From the NCBI GenBank assembly GCA_003508835.1, contig PUFA01000165.1, positions 868,001-932,000 of the forward strand: a stretch of DNA of 64,000 nucleotides. The letters run 5' to 3'. A model generated the notes under the pieces. It ran no database searches. It saw nothing but the letters and a program-made list of their open reading frames with translations, and was not told the origin of the DNA. The number at the start of each line of letters is the position of its first letter. Position 1 is the first letter of the stretch. The position numbers and the translations under genes were made by a program. The stretch comes from Eonycteris spelaea. Lineage: Eukaryota > Chordata > Mammalia > Chiroptera > Pteropodidae. Shown in pieces: positions 1 to 11,829 of the stretch.

Positions 1-740
1 TTGTAATCACATAGCCAGTGCCTTCTTGGGTTTGTCCTTTGACTGTGGATCTGTAGTCTGTAAATGTTAATTTAAAGTGAACTCTTTAATGGCAACTAGT
101 GCAGGGGCTCAGGCTGTGCAGAGAGAGCCCTTCACTGCAGAAGGTTCCAGGCCAGTGGCTTTAATCCAACCCTAACCCTGCACATAATCATAACCCAAAA
201 CTGACTGAAAGTGATTGAAATGCAAGTTTTTGTTGAGCTGAGATGCTAAATTCAGGATTGGGAACATATGGATCGCTCCATATTTGTTTTCTGCATATCT
301 GATGTTAGCAATTTAGAACATCACTGGGACGCTCCCTAGAGAATTTCAGTTCTGTAAATGAAACAATTATTTTGGCAGTTTAGGAAAGATATATTCATAA
401 CTTTCATGGTACTTAAAGGGGGAAATACACCTTCCCCGAGTCCCTTTTTCCCTTGCCAGATATGAAAAATGAAATAAGAGTGCTAAGGGAATAGATGACA
501 TAAATAGAAAAATTGACAGTCAGTGTGTTGCATTCACAATTGGATTTCTAGGATTGACAGTAAGACAGGAAGTAAAAGCATTTCTCCATATCTGGGCACA
601 GAGAAGTTGTAGTGAACACCATGCCTGGGGCATTATTTTCATTCATTCAATCATCAGTCATCTAACAAGCACCATCTAGGTTCTCTTACTAAGGTCTGAG
701 GTGGAAAGGATCAGCGCTTGACCACTGTGACTGTGCAGAG
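1..740. other. Non-genic sequence, no feature recognised
   Basis: No open frame, splice pair or strong repeat match stands out. A weak stretch near 638-690 (TTCATTCATTCAA followed by a degraded run) could be the 3' end of an L2 element on the minus strand, but it is too short to call. Confidence 0.5.
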
Positions 741-744
741 GCTA

Positions 745-1125
745 TAGTACTGAATGTTAAGTTCTGTGGTTGCAGGTAACAGAAAGTAACTTACAATAAG
801 CTTTAGTGAACAAGAGAACATTATTATAATGGTAAAGGAGTGTCTTTGGAACCCAAGTGAGGGAAGCCCTAGAGCTGTGAACAGACATGAACACGGGTTT
901 CAAAGCTGTAGGACCTGTGCAGTCCCTCTGTGTCTCTCATCTTCCATACTTGTTGATTTTTTTGCGCCTCCCAGTTTTCCTTTTTTCTCAGTCCATGTAG
1001 CAGAAATGGTCATCCCGCAGCTTCTGAGTTTACAGATTTCTCCACATTTGAGACCATCCCAGAGAGAAGAGCATCTCTTTGTTCCCAAGTCTAAATGTTT
1101 GGGAGGAAAGTTGATTGTCTCAGTT
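745..1125. repeat. Possible old interspersed repeat, family not named
   Basis: The stretch starts with a GGTAACAGAAAGTAACTTA-like motif that also occurs, diverged, near 10345 and 21530 (GCCAGTGACAGGAGC, then AATTGGCTTAAGC). Three diverged copies in one window suggest an ancient dispersed repeat. The 125-residue frame at 829-1206 lies over it and has no recognisable domain. Confidence 0.3.
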
Positions 1126-1150
1126 TTGTCAGGTGTTCATAGCAGACCTG

Positions 1151-1312
1151 TCACTCAAAGTATAGCCCATGGGTCAGCAACATTGGTATCTTCTGGACCT
1201 TGTTAGAAGTGTGGACTCTTGGGCACCCAGACCTACTGAAGCAGGACCTCCATGTTTGTAAGCTCCCCAGGTCATTGGTGTTGAGGCTGAGGTTTGAGAA
1301 GCTCTCCAGTGA
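1151..1312 (+). repeat. MER5A-like hAT-Charlie DNA transposon relic
   Basis: Order of motifs matches MER5A read forward: CTCAAAGTATAG, CTTGTTAGAAGTG, CCCAGACCTACTGAA, then GGTTTGAGAAGCTCTC at the far end. It is a non-autonomous element with no coding capacity. Edges are approximate. Confidence 0.65.
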
Positions 1313-2430
1313 ACCTGTGTGGCTACCTGGCTGTCACTCTATAGGAGCTGGGCAGACAGGAGGGTTCCTGTGAACTGAGCGGACAGCCCAGAACACTTAT
1401 ACAACGGTCACGTAAAAATGCTCAGCTCTGGAGGTACTTCCTGAGAGAAACATTAGCTCTTAATAATATCTGTAGAGAGAGTGACTTAAATATTTATCAC
1501 GATATAAATGAAATGTTTCATGTCTGTGTGATGTTTCTCAATAATTTCCTGCTGTGTGAATGTGGCAAGCTTTTAATAGGGCTTTTCTGATCTCAGGTTC
1601 ATTCTGGACAGTTTGCATACCCCAAGCTGGCCGTGGGGTTTGTCAGTGAGCCTGCCCATGATAAGAAAGTCCAAATGTGGGAATTCCACAGCACGTCTGG
1701 GGGCTCTGTAACTGCTGCTGATGGCAGTCATATAGGAAATGCCCTTGGACATGGGTCAAAAAGGCCTGGACTCCAGGCCTGGCATCTCTACAAGAGGGGG
1801 GGCAGGGGGTGGGAGAAAGGCAAGCTCTTACTGTGAGTCTCAAGGTGCTAACAAGAGAGTCTGTCTTTCCCTGGTGCTGTTTGCGCTCTAGCATGGACCC
1901 TCCATCAGGAATCCTCTAGTGTGAGGCTGTGGCCAGGTTTCATATGAGCTTCTCACGACATGTCTGAGTTGTTTAGAACCATAGATCTCATCTCATACTT
2001 TTTCCTGCCCCTAAAGCACATAGTGGGTGCTCACTTCACGCTTGAGAACACTCGGAACATCACATCTTAAATGAAAATGAAGACTGACAAGGGTCCCTTT
2101 GTCATGACTCGGCAAAGCTTTCTACTTATGTTCAACTAATTTCACTGGACTGTCTGTGCTTGTGTTTTCGTGCTGAGCACCCTGAGCCTAAGACATGTGA
2201 GGAGAATCAACAGTCTAACTTCACTCACCCTTCACATTCCACTTTATGTCCATCACAGAATTATTTGCACAGCTTAAGACACAAAGTGTATTGAAACAAA
2301 GTCCATGTATGTATTAAGTGTACACACATGAGGATTCCATGTTCAGATTGCATCTTATAAGGATGTATGGTCAAAAATGTTTAGCAACCCCTGGTTTAGA
2401 GCTGTAGTTTTAAAAGTCAGCATACAACTT
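1313..2430. other. Non-genic sequence, no feature recognised
   Basis: Open frames on both strands near 1633-1894 overlap each other, are shorter than 85 residues and show no domain. No repeat is recognised with confidence. Confidence 0.5.
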
Positions 2431-2434
2431 TATC

Positions 2435-2650
2435 TACTTAAATCCATATATAGTACTCACCATATGCCAGGCACTGTTTTGAGTGTCATACAAATATTGA
2501 TGTGTTTAGTTCACAAGCACTCCATTAGACTAGGTACTATCAATATTTCATTTGTGGAAACTGAAGCCCAGGGAGGTTAGATAACTTGCCCAAGTTTAAC
2601 CAGCTAGAAAGTGGGAGCTGGGATGCACATGCAGGCAGGCTGGCTCTAGC
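2435..2650 (-). repeat. MIR SINE (tRNA-derived, ancient)
   Basis: Reverse complement of the MIR core is readable: CATATGCCAGGCACTGTTTTG, then GAAACTGAAGCCCAGGGAGG, GATAACTTGCCCAAG and AGCTAGAAAGTGGGAGCTGGG. Well preserved for a MIR. The small frame over it (2377-2580) is a product of the repeat. Confidence 0.85.
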
Positions 2651-4188
2651 GTTCACTCTTACACACTAATCAGACTGCTCCTTCAAACAAAATCTTACAT
2701 GCAGTCAAATATACAAAACAAAAATAAACAAGCAGAGCGGCTCTTGTTCATGTAGAGTGAAGAGCCTTGCCTTCCCCTCAATTTTTTTCCATTTCTCCTC
2801 GACCCTTTTACCTCTTTCTCTGAAGTATAAAGCACCCAAGGGAACACGGTCTGGAAAACCATCACCCTAATATGACCTGCTTATTTCACCCAGTTCTCCA
2901 GTAGTGAAATGGTGCCGTGTTTCACCCTCAGACTACCAGATTCCAAATGGCAGAACTGGGAGGATCTCACTTGTAATTCGGGGGTCTTTTTGCCTCCCCA
3001 AAGAAGACATGCAGGGGATGACTTAAGTAAGCCTTTCTGCAGAGTCTGTACCTTCAAGCTCCCCTCACAATGCCTGCTTTTTCAAAAAACACACTTATGT
3101 ATGGGTACCTCCCTTGGATTGTAGTTTTTCCCCTCTTTATGCTTGTTCAGTTTTGCATGATTTACCTTCCAGATTCTTCATTTTGCTCAGTTAGTAGATT
3201 TCATCAAGTTTCAGACTTGTGATCATTTCAGGCAGCTAAATATTGAAGAGTGGACTGTAATGAGACACAGTTGGGATGCATAGCATCGCTTGGGCTGAAC
3301 TGGCCAGTCATAGCCACTCATGTTGACATGATGGAGCCAGGAAGCCACAGTACATACCCCGTTCTGATTGCCTACATGGAAGTGCAGGGATGGCTCAGGA
3401 CCTGTTGGACTTGCCTGCACACACTGTGACAGCCCACTTTAAAAATTATTTGTGATTTGTGCTCTGCTATCAATCGAGATTAAGAGTATTGATTCCAACT
3501 GATTGCCAACGACCAAAATAAAGTGAAAGGGTAATTGACTGCCGTGTCCCCCATTGATCGAGTGCCACAGTTCATCACCACTGAAATTATTTTCAAGTAC
3601 TTTGGTTTATCATTCCTAATAAATATAGAAATTGAGTAATCAAAATGACTTACATTCACATTGAACCAAAAGCTTTTAAGGAAGTGTCTATGTTTAAGGG
3701 AGTCCATATTCTACACTGGTTTTCCAATCAAGCCCCCAGGGTCTATTGTGACAGCACCAGGATAAAGCCTGGCTTAAGGAAGAAATAAAGTGTCATCTCT
3801 CAGAAGCAGAAATCCCAGTTACCAGCACTTTTTCAGTGACGTCATGGTGATAGTGGCCCCTGGGATTCTAAGGAAGAGCCCTCCTAAATAGTCACACTGT
3901 TCATAAAACAAACACATTTTCCTCAAAGCAGCAAGATCTCTTATTTATTTCACTTCCCCTAGCACTGCTCATAAAAGCACTACAGTTGTTTTCAGGTTTA
4001 CAGCGATGGTTAGCTGTAATGTTATTAAATCAAAGTAATCATTAGCCACATATCTAGAGGGTGTGTGATGTTTGGTCCTACAGTACCTTAGACATTTTTT
4101 TTAAGGTTATTTTAAAGGAGGGTCCAGCATCCTATTAAGCAGATGACCAAAGAGTAGGATTTGCTTTAGGAACTGAAGCTATGGAGCA
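2651..4188. other. Non-genic sequence, no feature recognised
   Basis: About 1.5 kb with no gene and no confident repeat. Short frames (2909-3124, 3223-3420 and 3480-3707) carry no recognisable motif. Confidence 0.5.
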
Positions 4189-5107
4189 CAGCACTGTCCA
4201 ATAGAAATACAGCCACAGGCATTTGTGGAAAATAGCATGATCAAAATCTTGCAGTAAAAACTGGACTTATGGGGAAAGTGGGTGAGGGGGATAACACTAA
4301 AAAACTTTGGCAGTGACACATTAAAAAAAATAGGAACGTAGTAAAACAGTAGCCCAGTTTTATATATGTTAAGTAATTAAGAATACATAAATACTATACC
4401 CTGTGTTGCACTTTACCTTGGAGAAGACCTGTCATTTGCTTGCCGAAGTGGTATTCACACCAGTGGGTTGCTGCTTCTGAGTTACTGTGAAGTGGGAAAA
4501 GGAGGCTTATCTGAAATCGGACAGAAATCTGTAGCACCAGATGAGGATGCGCTGGTGCATAACTCCTGTGGTGAACAGAAGTAACAGGTAGATGTTTGAG
4601 GTCTGCGCATGCTGGACATTTTGTGTGTTCCCACACAGCTCAGTTCAGCTGGGTGCGTTTTCTGGGCTCACCTAGTGTTCCTTGCAGACATAAGTAGACA
4701 CAATATTCGTGTTATACTCAAATCATTCCTCAACATATTAATCGCACTGGAACAAGTTCACATTTTCACAATAAGTGTTATAGTAGAACTGACTGTATAA
4801 TACGAGCCATAAATGTGAGCCATATATATAATTTAAAGTTTTCAAATAGTCACATTTAAAAAAGTAAAGAGAAACAGGTCATATTGATATTAATAATATA
4901 TTTTATTTAACCCAGCATATTCAACATATCATATTAACATGCAATTAATATAAAAAATTATTATGAGATGTTGTGTCTTTTTTTAAAATTAAGTCTTCAA
5001 AATTGTTTTAGTATTTTACACTTACAGCACATCTCAATTTACACCAATTACACTGCAAGGCCTCCTTAACCACATATGGCTTGTAGCTACGTATTGAACA
5101 GCGAAAG
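4189..5107 (+). mobile_element. MER33-like hAT-Charlie element, split by a nested transposon
   Basis: The first 20 bases (CAGCACTGTCCAATAGAAA) are the start of the MER33 consensus. The rest resumes at 4798 (TAATACGAGCC) and runs to GTATTGAACAGCGAAAG at 5107. Internal landmarks include ATATTTTATTTAACCCA and TTTTACACTTACAGCACATC. Removing 4210-4795 and one TA rejoins the two halves as the consensus predicts. Flanks 4180-4187 (TATGGAGC) and 5108-5115 (TATAGAGA) agree at 6 of 8 bases, as an aged 8-bp hAT duplication would. The family name is from memory of the consensus. Confidence 0.75.
4210..4795 (-). mobile_element. Tigger-like (Tc1/mariner group) DNA transposon nested in MER33
   Basis: A 586-bp block bounded on both sides by TA (4208-4209 and 4796-4797), the target duplication of this superfamily. 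Read on the minus strand it starts CAGTCAGTTCTACTATAAC, and the other end starts CAGCCACAGG, so the inverted ends are only weakly preserved (CAG[T/C]CA). The 80-residue minus frame at 4394-4636 is not a recognisable transposase. I take it as non-autonomous. The exact Tigger subfamily is not known to me. Confidence 0.65.
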
Positions 5108-5152
5108 TATAGAGAATAAAAATATTGGACAGTTAGGCTATAGAGAATAAAA
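5092..5152. repeat. Two-copy tandem duplication across the MER33 end
   Basis: Units 5092-5122 and 5123-5152 share TATTG(A/G)ACAG at the start and TATAGAGAATAAAA at the end, with differences in the middle. It duplicates the last bases of the transposon together with its flank. Confidence 0.7.
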
Positions 5153-5429
5153 GGAATCTGCAGTGGAACGTGGAAATCCATGGCAGGGTGTAGGACCTCC
5201 CTCTTTCTGCTGATCAAAGCTAATGATTAGCCCCACACTCCAGATCTTTAAAAAATTTATATGTAATATATAGATTTAATATTTACATATATATATTTAA
5301 GAGAGACTGAGACTATTTCAAAAAAAAAGATCCTTATGCTTAATCCACTTTATAAATCCACTTCCTTTATGCCTCACTTTTAATAATAGTCATTTAAGTG
5401 TAAAAAGCACAGTCTTCAATAGTCATACA

Positions 5430-5545
5430 AATGTCACTTGCTTTTATGAGGTTCTCCAGGGCAAGAGCCAGGCCTACTGAGCTCTCTATTGTGGATACTT
5501 AATTAACACATGCTTGGCATGTAGAACTTACTCAATAAATGTTTC
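5430..5545 (+). repeat. L2 LINE 3' end
   Basis: Shows the L2 terminal pattern: CTCCAGGGCAAGAGCCAGG, GGCATGTAGAA and CTCAATAAATGTTTCCTGA. Non-coding fragment. Confidence 0.65.
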
Positions 5546-5649
5546 CTGAGCTGAGTTTAACTCATTTGCTAAGTTGTCATCTGCTGTACAGTTTAAGTTC
5601 TCAAATTAAAGGACTAAAAACACTAGATTAGGACTTTCTCCCTTTTGCC

Positions 5650-6070
5650 TTGTCTCTTACCACTAATTCATTCATTCATTTATTCACTAAACATTAATTG
5701 ACCTCTCATCACCTCCATTCTCATACTTTATGCGTTATCCAGACTCAATTTTTCAGTTCTTTAAACATATCATGCTCCTTCCCCTTTGCCTTTTGCATGT
5801 GAAGTTCTGTCTGGCTAATCCCTACTCCCTACCTTTGCCCTGAGCCTACACATTTCTTCCCCCCTCTTCCCCGCCACCTGTCGAGTATCCTGTCTGACTT
5901 CTTCCAGGTCTGAGTTTTGAATCTCTCTGTTGTACCAATAGCATCCTCCACCATCAATGTACTGTGGTATTATTACAGCTTGCTTTTCTACCTCTGTATT
6001 AGCTTATGAGGTCTGCAAGGGCACAGATCATATTTGTTGTGTTTTGCCCACAGCTTGCATACCTTCAAAG
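5650..6070 (+). repeat. L2 LINE 3' region, degraded
   Basis: Contains L2-like stretches, notably a CT-rich segment followed by GAGGTCTGCAAGGGCACAGATC. Heavily mutated, and the limits are uncertain. Confidence 0.45.
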
Positions 6071-6610
6071 AAGAGAATTGGAGACTCTCATAATAATTAT
6101 GGACAAGAGATGATGAGTGGAAGATGAGTCAGGTTACAAGATGTACTAAAGCCATGAGGTTGGATGAGGTAGCCCTTATTTACTGAGCGACAAGGCAGTA
6201 ATTCCATTGTTGACCATTTCATTCTTCTTGAAGTGGTCTTTTCATGTGTCCTTCCTGATCTTGCCATGTTCTACTTTCCCTTTTTGTCTTTCAAGCATCT
6301 GACAAATATTTATGGAGCAGGTGGGAAGAAGGATAAGGAAGAGCAGGTGGAAGAACCTGCCCTCAAAGTTGAACAGAAGTGATTCAGGGTATAGATGATA
6401 TCTATAGAAGGAAGCAGATGTTAGAGCTACAAGTGAGGGAGGGCAATGGAGGGTCAAAGTCCTGGGCAAAATCAAGAATTTGGATTCAGGGGTTTCTTCT
6501 CAGTCAGTAAATAAATATTCTCTGTTGTGTTTCAGTGCTTTAAGGGCCTTGAAAAGTAGAAGGAATGTGTCTTCCTATGAGTAGGAACAGGGAAAGCGGG
6601 AGGGGTATAG
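6071..6610. other. Non-genic sequence
   Basis: No gene-like frame. The 77-residue minus frame at 6242-6475 has no recognisable domain. Confidence 0.5.
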
Positions 6611-6619
6611 TCAAAGATA

Positions 6620-7000
6620 AAGCGTGTTGATGGCTATTGCCAAATAACAAGTAGCTGCAAAATTTCAGTGGCGTGTTTTACAAGGCATCTGTTTAGCTTG
6701 TGCATCCACACAATGGCTAGGGTTAGAAGAGGCTGGGGCTGGCTGGCCAGGCCTCCTCTACTTGTCTCTCATCCTCCTCCTGGGACTACTGGGCTAGCCT
6801 GGGTAGTGCCAGAAGCACAAGAGAATATGCCCAACTTCACAAATGCTTTTTGAACCTTTGGTCAGGTCATACTATTTAATAAACATCCCATTGGCCAAAG
6901 CAAGTTACTGGCCAAGCCCAAAGTCAAGAGGTCTCCACTCTGTCCATGGAAGTGATGGGGCTAGGAAGTGAATATTTCTAAACTATAATCTACCACATAA
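6620..7000. repeat. Old LTR-like interspersed repeat
   Basis: Reads like a dispersed mammalian repeat with the order CTGCAAAATTTCAGTGGC, CTGGGACTACTGGGCTAGCC, GCAGAAGCACAAGAG-like and CCCATTGGCCAAAGCAAG, ending in ATCTACCACA. I know this motif order from LTR-class repeats but cannot name the subfamily. The 61-residue frame at 6668-6853 falls inside it. Confidence 0.5.
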
Positions 7001-8680
7001 GAATAGGGGTCAGAGAGAAAAGAAATCAAGAGTCCCTATTTAACTTCCTTCCTGGGTTATACAGCATTATTTTTCTCTTACTTTTGAGTTTTCCAAGCCT
7101 TAGCAAGAGTGCTGTTGTCTTTGTTGGGGTCACCAGTGTGAGTAGGTTAGAAAGAATTGGTAACAAGGCTTGACTGCTTCCTGCACAGAAGAATTTAGAT
7201 AGTTACTTCAGGGAACTGCCGGGGGACCCGCCTCACAGGGGACGTTCAGTTTGCGCACAGAGCCTTCTCATGCTTTGTAATTTGAGAAGGCCTTGGAACT
7301 TCTGTTTATTGTCTCACCCTCCACATGACTGAGTGGTTGAGAGAGAAGTTCTCAGAAGGTGAAGAAATATGGAGAATCGATGACTCTGAGCAGTTGTATC
7401 TCCTCTTTTATTACTATGATTCACAATTTTGTACCTTATATATCTTAAATTTATTCATCAACATAAAACAAGGAGATAAAGCCACATTGCTACAATTACT
7501 GAGGGCAAGCCAGTAATCATCATCAAAGAGTACAATCGAAAACACGTTTATTTAAATATTTTTCTTAGAGAATTGTGGTTTGAGAATTTATAGTGCTTTT
7601 GGTGAGTGCAGAGTTGTAGGAGCAAGTGACCTTCTCATTTCTGATTCTTTTGATGACTGTCAGAGCCTGGAAGTTTTCTTCCTGGGCTCCATCTTCTCCA
7701 GCAGGGCCTGGCACAGGGTAATGACTTGATATGTTTTCATGAAGTGAATAAACTGTAAAATTGGAACAGAACAGCCCATGGAGATATGAAAGATGTGAAT
7801 GAAATGACATTTAAAAAAATCTTGAGTCTTAAAGGTAAAAAGTCCTGGATTCTCCCCACTTTGAGTGAAATATAAATTCAAGAGCATGTGATTTTGTGCA
7901 ATGTAGGGATTGTAAATATCCCCAAATTACATAAATATGCTTTTCCCTCTACGACCTCAGGTACAGAATTTGTGGGCTCTTCAAAATAGAGCATGTTCTA
8001 TACACGGAAGGCTTTATTCCTTGTATTATCTTTTTTTATTGACAGTTGGGGTGATGCAGGGCTGATTCCTATGTTAAGAGAGTGTCAATTACTTAGCTAA
8101 TTGCATTTATCACCCAGGATTCTTTCTCTGTTGATAGCAACTGAGTATTTGGAGTTTTTGTGTGCTGCAGGATTATTTCCCTAGCTGCAATGAATATGGT
8201 TTTATATTTATGTGAAACTGTTAATGTGTTGCTCGCTAGATCATGAGCAATGGGCTTCTGACAGCTCTGTTCATTAGTCAGCTTGGGGGAAAAAATAAAA
8301 GAAAACAAACTGATATAGAAACAGAGTGTGAGCCAGAAATCAGAGAGCACAATTGAAGCCACATTTTATTTAAATATTTATCTTGGGAATTGATTCATAC
8401 AAAACAAGAAGCTGGTTTTTTTTTTTTTTTTAATTTATGAATGACTTTGCCGCCAAAATTTGAAGAGCAAGACCACTATTGAGTTGGACTTGGTGCAGTC
8501 CACTGCTTGGAGTATAGAGTTAAAGAACGTCAAATTATTCATTGTGATGTATCGTTAAGATTACTATGTGTGAATGTGTAGAAAGATGATAACACTGCAG
8601 CTACAGCTGTTCACTTCAGAATCCCAACTTTGCATAGTAAGGAAAAGAAAAAAAAGCTTATAGAGAACTCTCAATACCAA
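7001..8680. other. Non-genic sequence, no feature recognised
   Basis: Contains T-runs (8417-8433) and short frames without motifs (7325-7516, 7565-7887 and 8093-8362). No confident repeat. Confidence 0.5.
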
Positions 8681-8684
8681 TAAG

Positions 8685-8905
8685 AATAATAGCAAATGCT
8701 TACAGATGCTAACTGTGGGCCAACTGTGCTGCTTTTTGCTTGAGTGATGAGTACCGCTCTTATTCCCACTTTACAGATAAGAAAATGGTACCAAAACGAG
8801 ATTAAAGGTTTTAGCCAAGTTCACCCAAAGTTATGTAGCTTGTAGGACAGGACTCCTAGGGGCTCAACTGAAAGACCTTGCCAGTGCCACTTTCTATTTG
8901 ACACC
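8685..8905 (-). repeat. MIR SINE, diverged
   Basis: Reverse-complement MIR order: AATAGCAAATGCTTACA, CTGTGGGCCAACTGTGC, TTCCCACTTTACAGATAAG, then AGCCAAGTTCACCCAAAG and TATGTAGCTTGTAGG. Confidence 0.7.
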
Positions 8906-10340
8906 TCTTGTTGGTGATAGGCCACTACAGCTTAAATAACAAGGGACAAACCTGGATCCTGTATTTTGCTGGACTTCCAGTGATGGCACTTCTGGGACTT
9001 TTCCAAATAGATGGTATCTATGTCATTAGCGCATCTAGGAAGTTTGGGCCATGTCCAATCACATAGGGACCCACCATGCATCTCTGTCCTTCTCACAACA
9101 GGATTATTTGACATTTTGCCACCTGATATTCATGTCTCCTGATCACACCCCAACACACAAGGAACTTCAGCTCATCTCTGTTTGACAGCTGGATTGTGGA
9201 CCAGAGCTCATTTGCCAATCATGTTATACAGGAATTTGCATTATTGTAGGTATTTACTTGGCTAACTTTTTTTTTTTTTTTGGTCCTCTATCATTGGACC
9301 TTGAGGTTATCACAATTTGCCAACATAAACATTGCAAGCATCTTTGACCAGGTTATTTTGCATACTTATTTTATGCTGTTTTAGGATGAATCCCTGGATG
9401 TGTCATTGTTGGGTGAAGGTTATATATACCCACTGTGTTTGTCCACCCAAAAGTTCAAACCTGTTGAAATTCCAACCAGCAAGGAATGTAAGTGGCACTG
9501 TTCTTTTTCCACGTAATGTGATGATAGAGTGAAGCAGGCAGGCTATTGAATGTATGGACTTAGGAATAAACACTTACGTAAGTGTGTCATTATAGTATTA
9601 GTGGCAGCAATTAATTTGGAAAAACAGAACTTTAGAACGAAATGGTGTTAGTTCAGCAAGTTGTATGTAGAGAGAAATTCAGCAGCAGCAGATAAAGGTG
9701 CTCCAAGCACAACTTTGTGTGTATAATTTGGACTAGTGGAGAAACCTGAAGCAAACTCTTACAAAGAAATATGAGCTTAGGAAAGAGACCATGAAAAAGG
9801 AACACTGACTATAGATATTTTATAAGTCATAGAAGCTGTATGAAAAGGAACAAAAAGAGATAAGCCTGATGTATCTAGATGAAGTTATAAATAGGAAAAA
9901 AAAAAGGAAAGGTCCACCTTTCTATTGCTTATGTTGCAAGATCTACAAACTAGCTGGATTGAACCACTTTTGCCATTTAAAGAAGTTCTGCCTAAAAATG
10001 AGGGTGTGAGTGTGGCATCATTTCATGCCAAGAACTGGTTTGGCTATTTTAATTTGCTAAGTTACTGGACACTGACTCATGGGAGCCAAACTCACAAGAG
10101 ATTGAGCTATAAAGCCAGAATGTAATTTATTTACAATGCCATCTATAGCTACAAAAAGTATTATATTCTCATGCTCATTGAGCTCTAATTATCTCGGTGT
10201 AGTCAGAGCTTTATGGAAAGTCAATGTGACTGTAGGACTAGTAGGTTGCTTCATAACAAGGCCGGAGGAAAGAAAATTAGCCTTCTGACCTTAGAGAGTG
10301 GTATGTTCGTTGAGACTGTTTCAGAGGTAAATGATTAGAA
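8906..10340. other. Non-genic sequence, no feature recognised
   Basis: Includes a short T-run at 9268-9281 and small frames (8932-9114, 9332-9532 and 9925-10125) with no recognised domain. Confidence 0.5.
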
Positions 10341-10344
10341 ATCA

Positions 10345-10530
10345 TACTTAAATTGGTTTAATCAAAGATAGACCTTATTTTCTCATGTGACTAGGAAGTC
10401 AAAGAGTTATGACACAGTTGGATTCAGAAGTTCAAACAATGTCATCTGGACTCTGCTTCTCCACCATCCAGGGCACTGCTGGGCTGTGAGTTCTATGTTG
10501 GTGAGGAAATATGTCTCACATAGCCAGTTG
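10345..10530. repeat. Possible old interspersed repeat, same type as 21515-21860
   Basis: AAATTGGTTTAATCAAAGA followed by TTATTTTCTCATGTGACTAG and a TCTGGACTCTGCTTCTCC stretch resembles the repeat near 21540. Very diverged. Confidence 0.3.
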
Positions 10531-10829
10531 CCCTTGGCCAGTGCTTAAAGAGGGTTTATTGAATATTCAGAGAACAAGTTCTTGAGCCAAGACACCCTAC
10601 CCAGGTATTTCTCGAAAGTAACTGCTAACTTTTGTCCTTCTGTAGAAATACTGTAGAGTTCCACAACCTTCTTGATTATAAGAATCTCTTTAAAAATTGA
10701 TTCCTCATTATTTCTCATGGAGAGTGGATGCAACAGGTTTGGTAGGACCCAGTTTGTATTTTTTACTAGAGGGGCAGAGATTCCTATGTTTAGGAGAGGT
10801 GCAGAGAACCGCTGTATAGATTGATGCTT

Positions 10830-10975
10830 ATGAAATTTTAATGTGCATATGAATCATGTGGAGATCTTGTTAAAATACAGGTTCAGATTTAGTAGGTCTG
10901 GGTGGGGCCCAGATTCTGAATTTCTAACAAGCTCCTCGATGATGTTGATGCTGCTGGTCTGGGGAACAGTTTTGC
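10830..10975 (-). repeat. MER5A hAT-Charlie relic
   Basis: Reverse-complement MER5A: AATGTGCATATGAATCATGT, CTTGTTAAAATACAG, TTAGTAGGTCTGGGTGGGGC, then TTTCTAACAAGCTCC and GATGCTGCTGGTCTGG. Sits directly beside a MER20. Confidence 0.85.
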
Positions 10976-10977
10976 AC

Positions 10978-11163
10978 TCTAGAGGACCTTAGACAATGTC
11001 TGGAGGCATGTCTGATTACATAACTGAGGGAGAGTAGTACTGGTATCTAGTGAGTTGAGGTCAACAATGCTGCTAAACATCCTACTGTGCATGGCACAGC
11101 CCCCACAATGTAGAATTATCCAGCCCTGATGTAGCACTGCTGCTGTTGAGAAACGCTGCTGAA
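10978..11163 (+). repeat. MER20 hAT-Charlie relic
   Basis: Forward MER20 order: AGACAATGTCTGGAGGCATG, GGTATCTAGTGAGTTGAGG, ATGCTGCTAAACATCCTAC, CACAGCCCCCACAA, GAATTATCCAGCCC and GTTGAGAAACGCTG. It abuts the MER5A copy almost without a gap. MER20 is a non-autonomous eutherian element, and some copies have been reported as regulatory in uterine cells. There is no evidence of function here. Confidence 0.85.
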
Positions 11164-11339
11164 GAGTATCTCCTTTGTGTGCCCATACTTAATTAGGTCC
11201 AAGCTTCATGAGCTGCCGTCATGGTCTAAAATGGCTTCCCGAAGGGTTCTACTCATGGTTCCTTGTTTGGGTTTTAACTATTGTTGAAGCATTTTAATCA
11301 CATACTAGCCATAAAACATAGCCAGTTTGATCACTATTG

Positions 11340-11475
11340 AGACGTTTTCTGTGCCAGGCCCTGTTCCAGGCACATCATGCACTATGTGTAAAGTAGTAAC
11401 CACCATTTCCCCAATTTTCTGGATGTGAAGTCTAAGGCTCTGAAAGGCTAAGAAACTTTCTTGGATTATTTCTGT
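11340..11475 (-). repeat. MIR SINE fragment
   Basis: TGTGCCAGGCCCTGTTCCAGG, AACCACCATTTCCCCAATTT and AAGTCTAAGGCTCTGAAAGG match the reverse-complement MIR core. Confidence 0.7.
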
Positions 11476-11829
11476 AACTGACTCAAGCTATAAAAGAAAA
11501 TCACAATAATTGTAAAATTACTGAGTTTTTAAAAAATTAAGTTTATATGATAACATTGGTTAATACAATTATATAATTTTCAGATGTATGTTATAATTTC
11601 ACATCTGTATATTCTATTGTGAGTTTACCACCCAAAGTCCTGTTTCCTTCAGCTACCATATATTTGATCCCCCTTTACCCACTTCCCTCCCTCTACCCCC
11701 TATGTTTGACCCCCTTTACCCCACCTAACTTTCCCTCCTCTACCACCTCCTACCCTCTGGTAACCACTAGTCCATTGTCTGTGTTTCATGAGTCTCTGTT
11801 GTTTGTCCTGTTCATTTGTTGTTTTAGGT

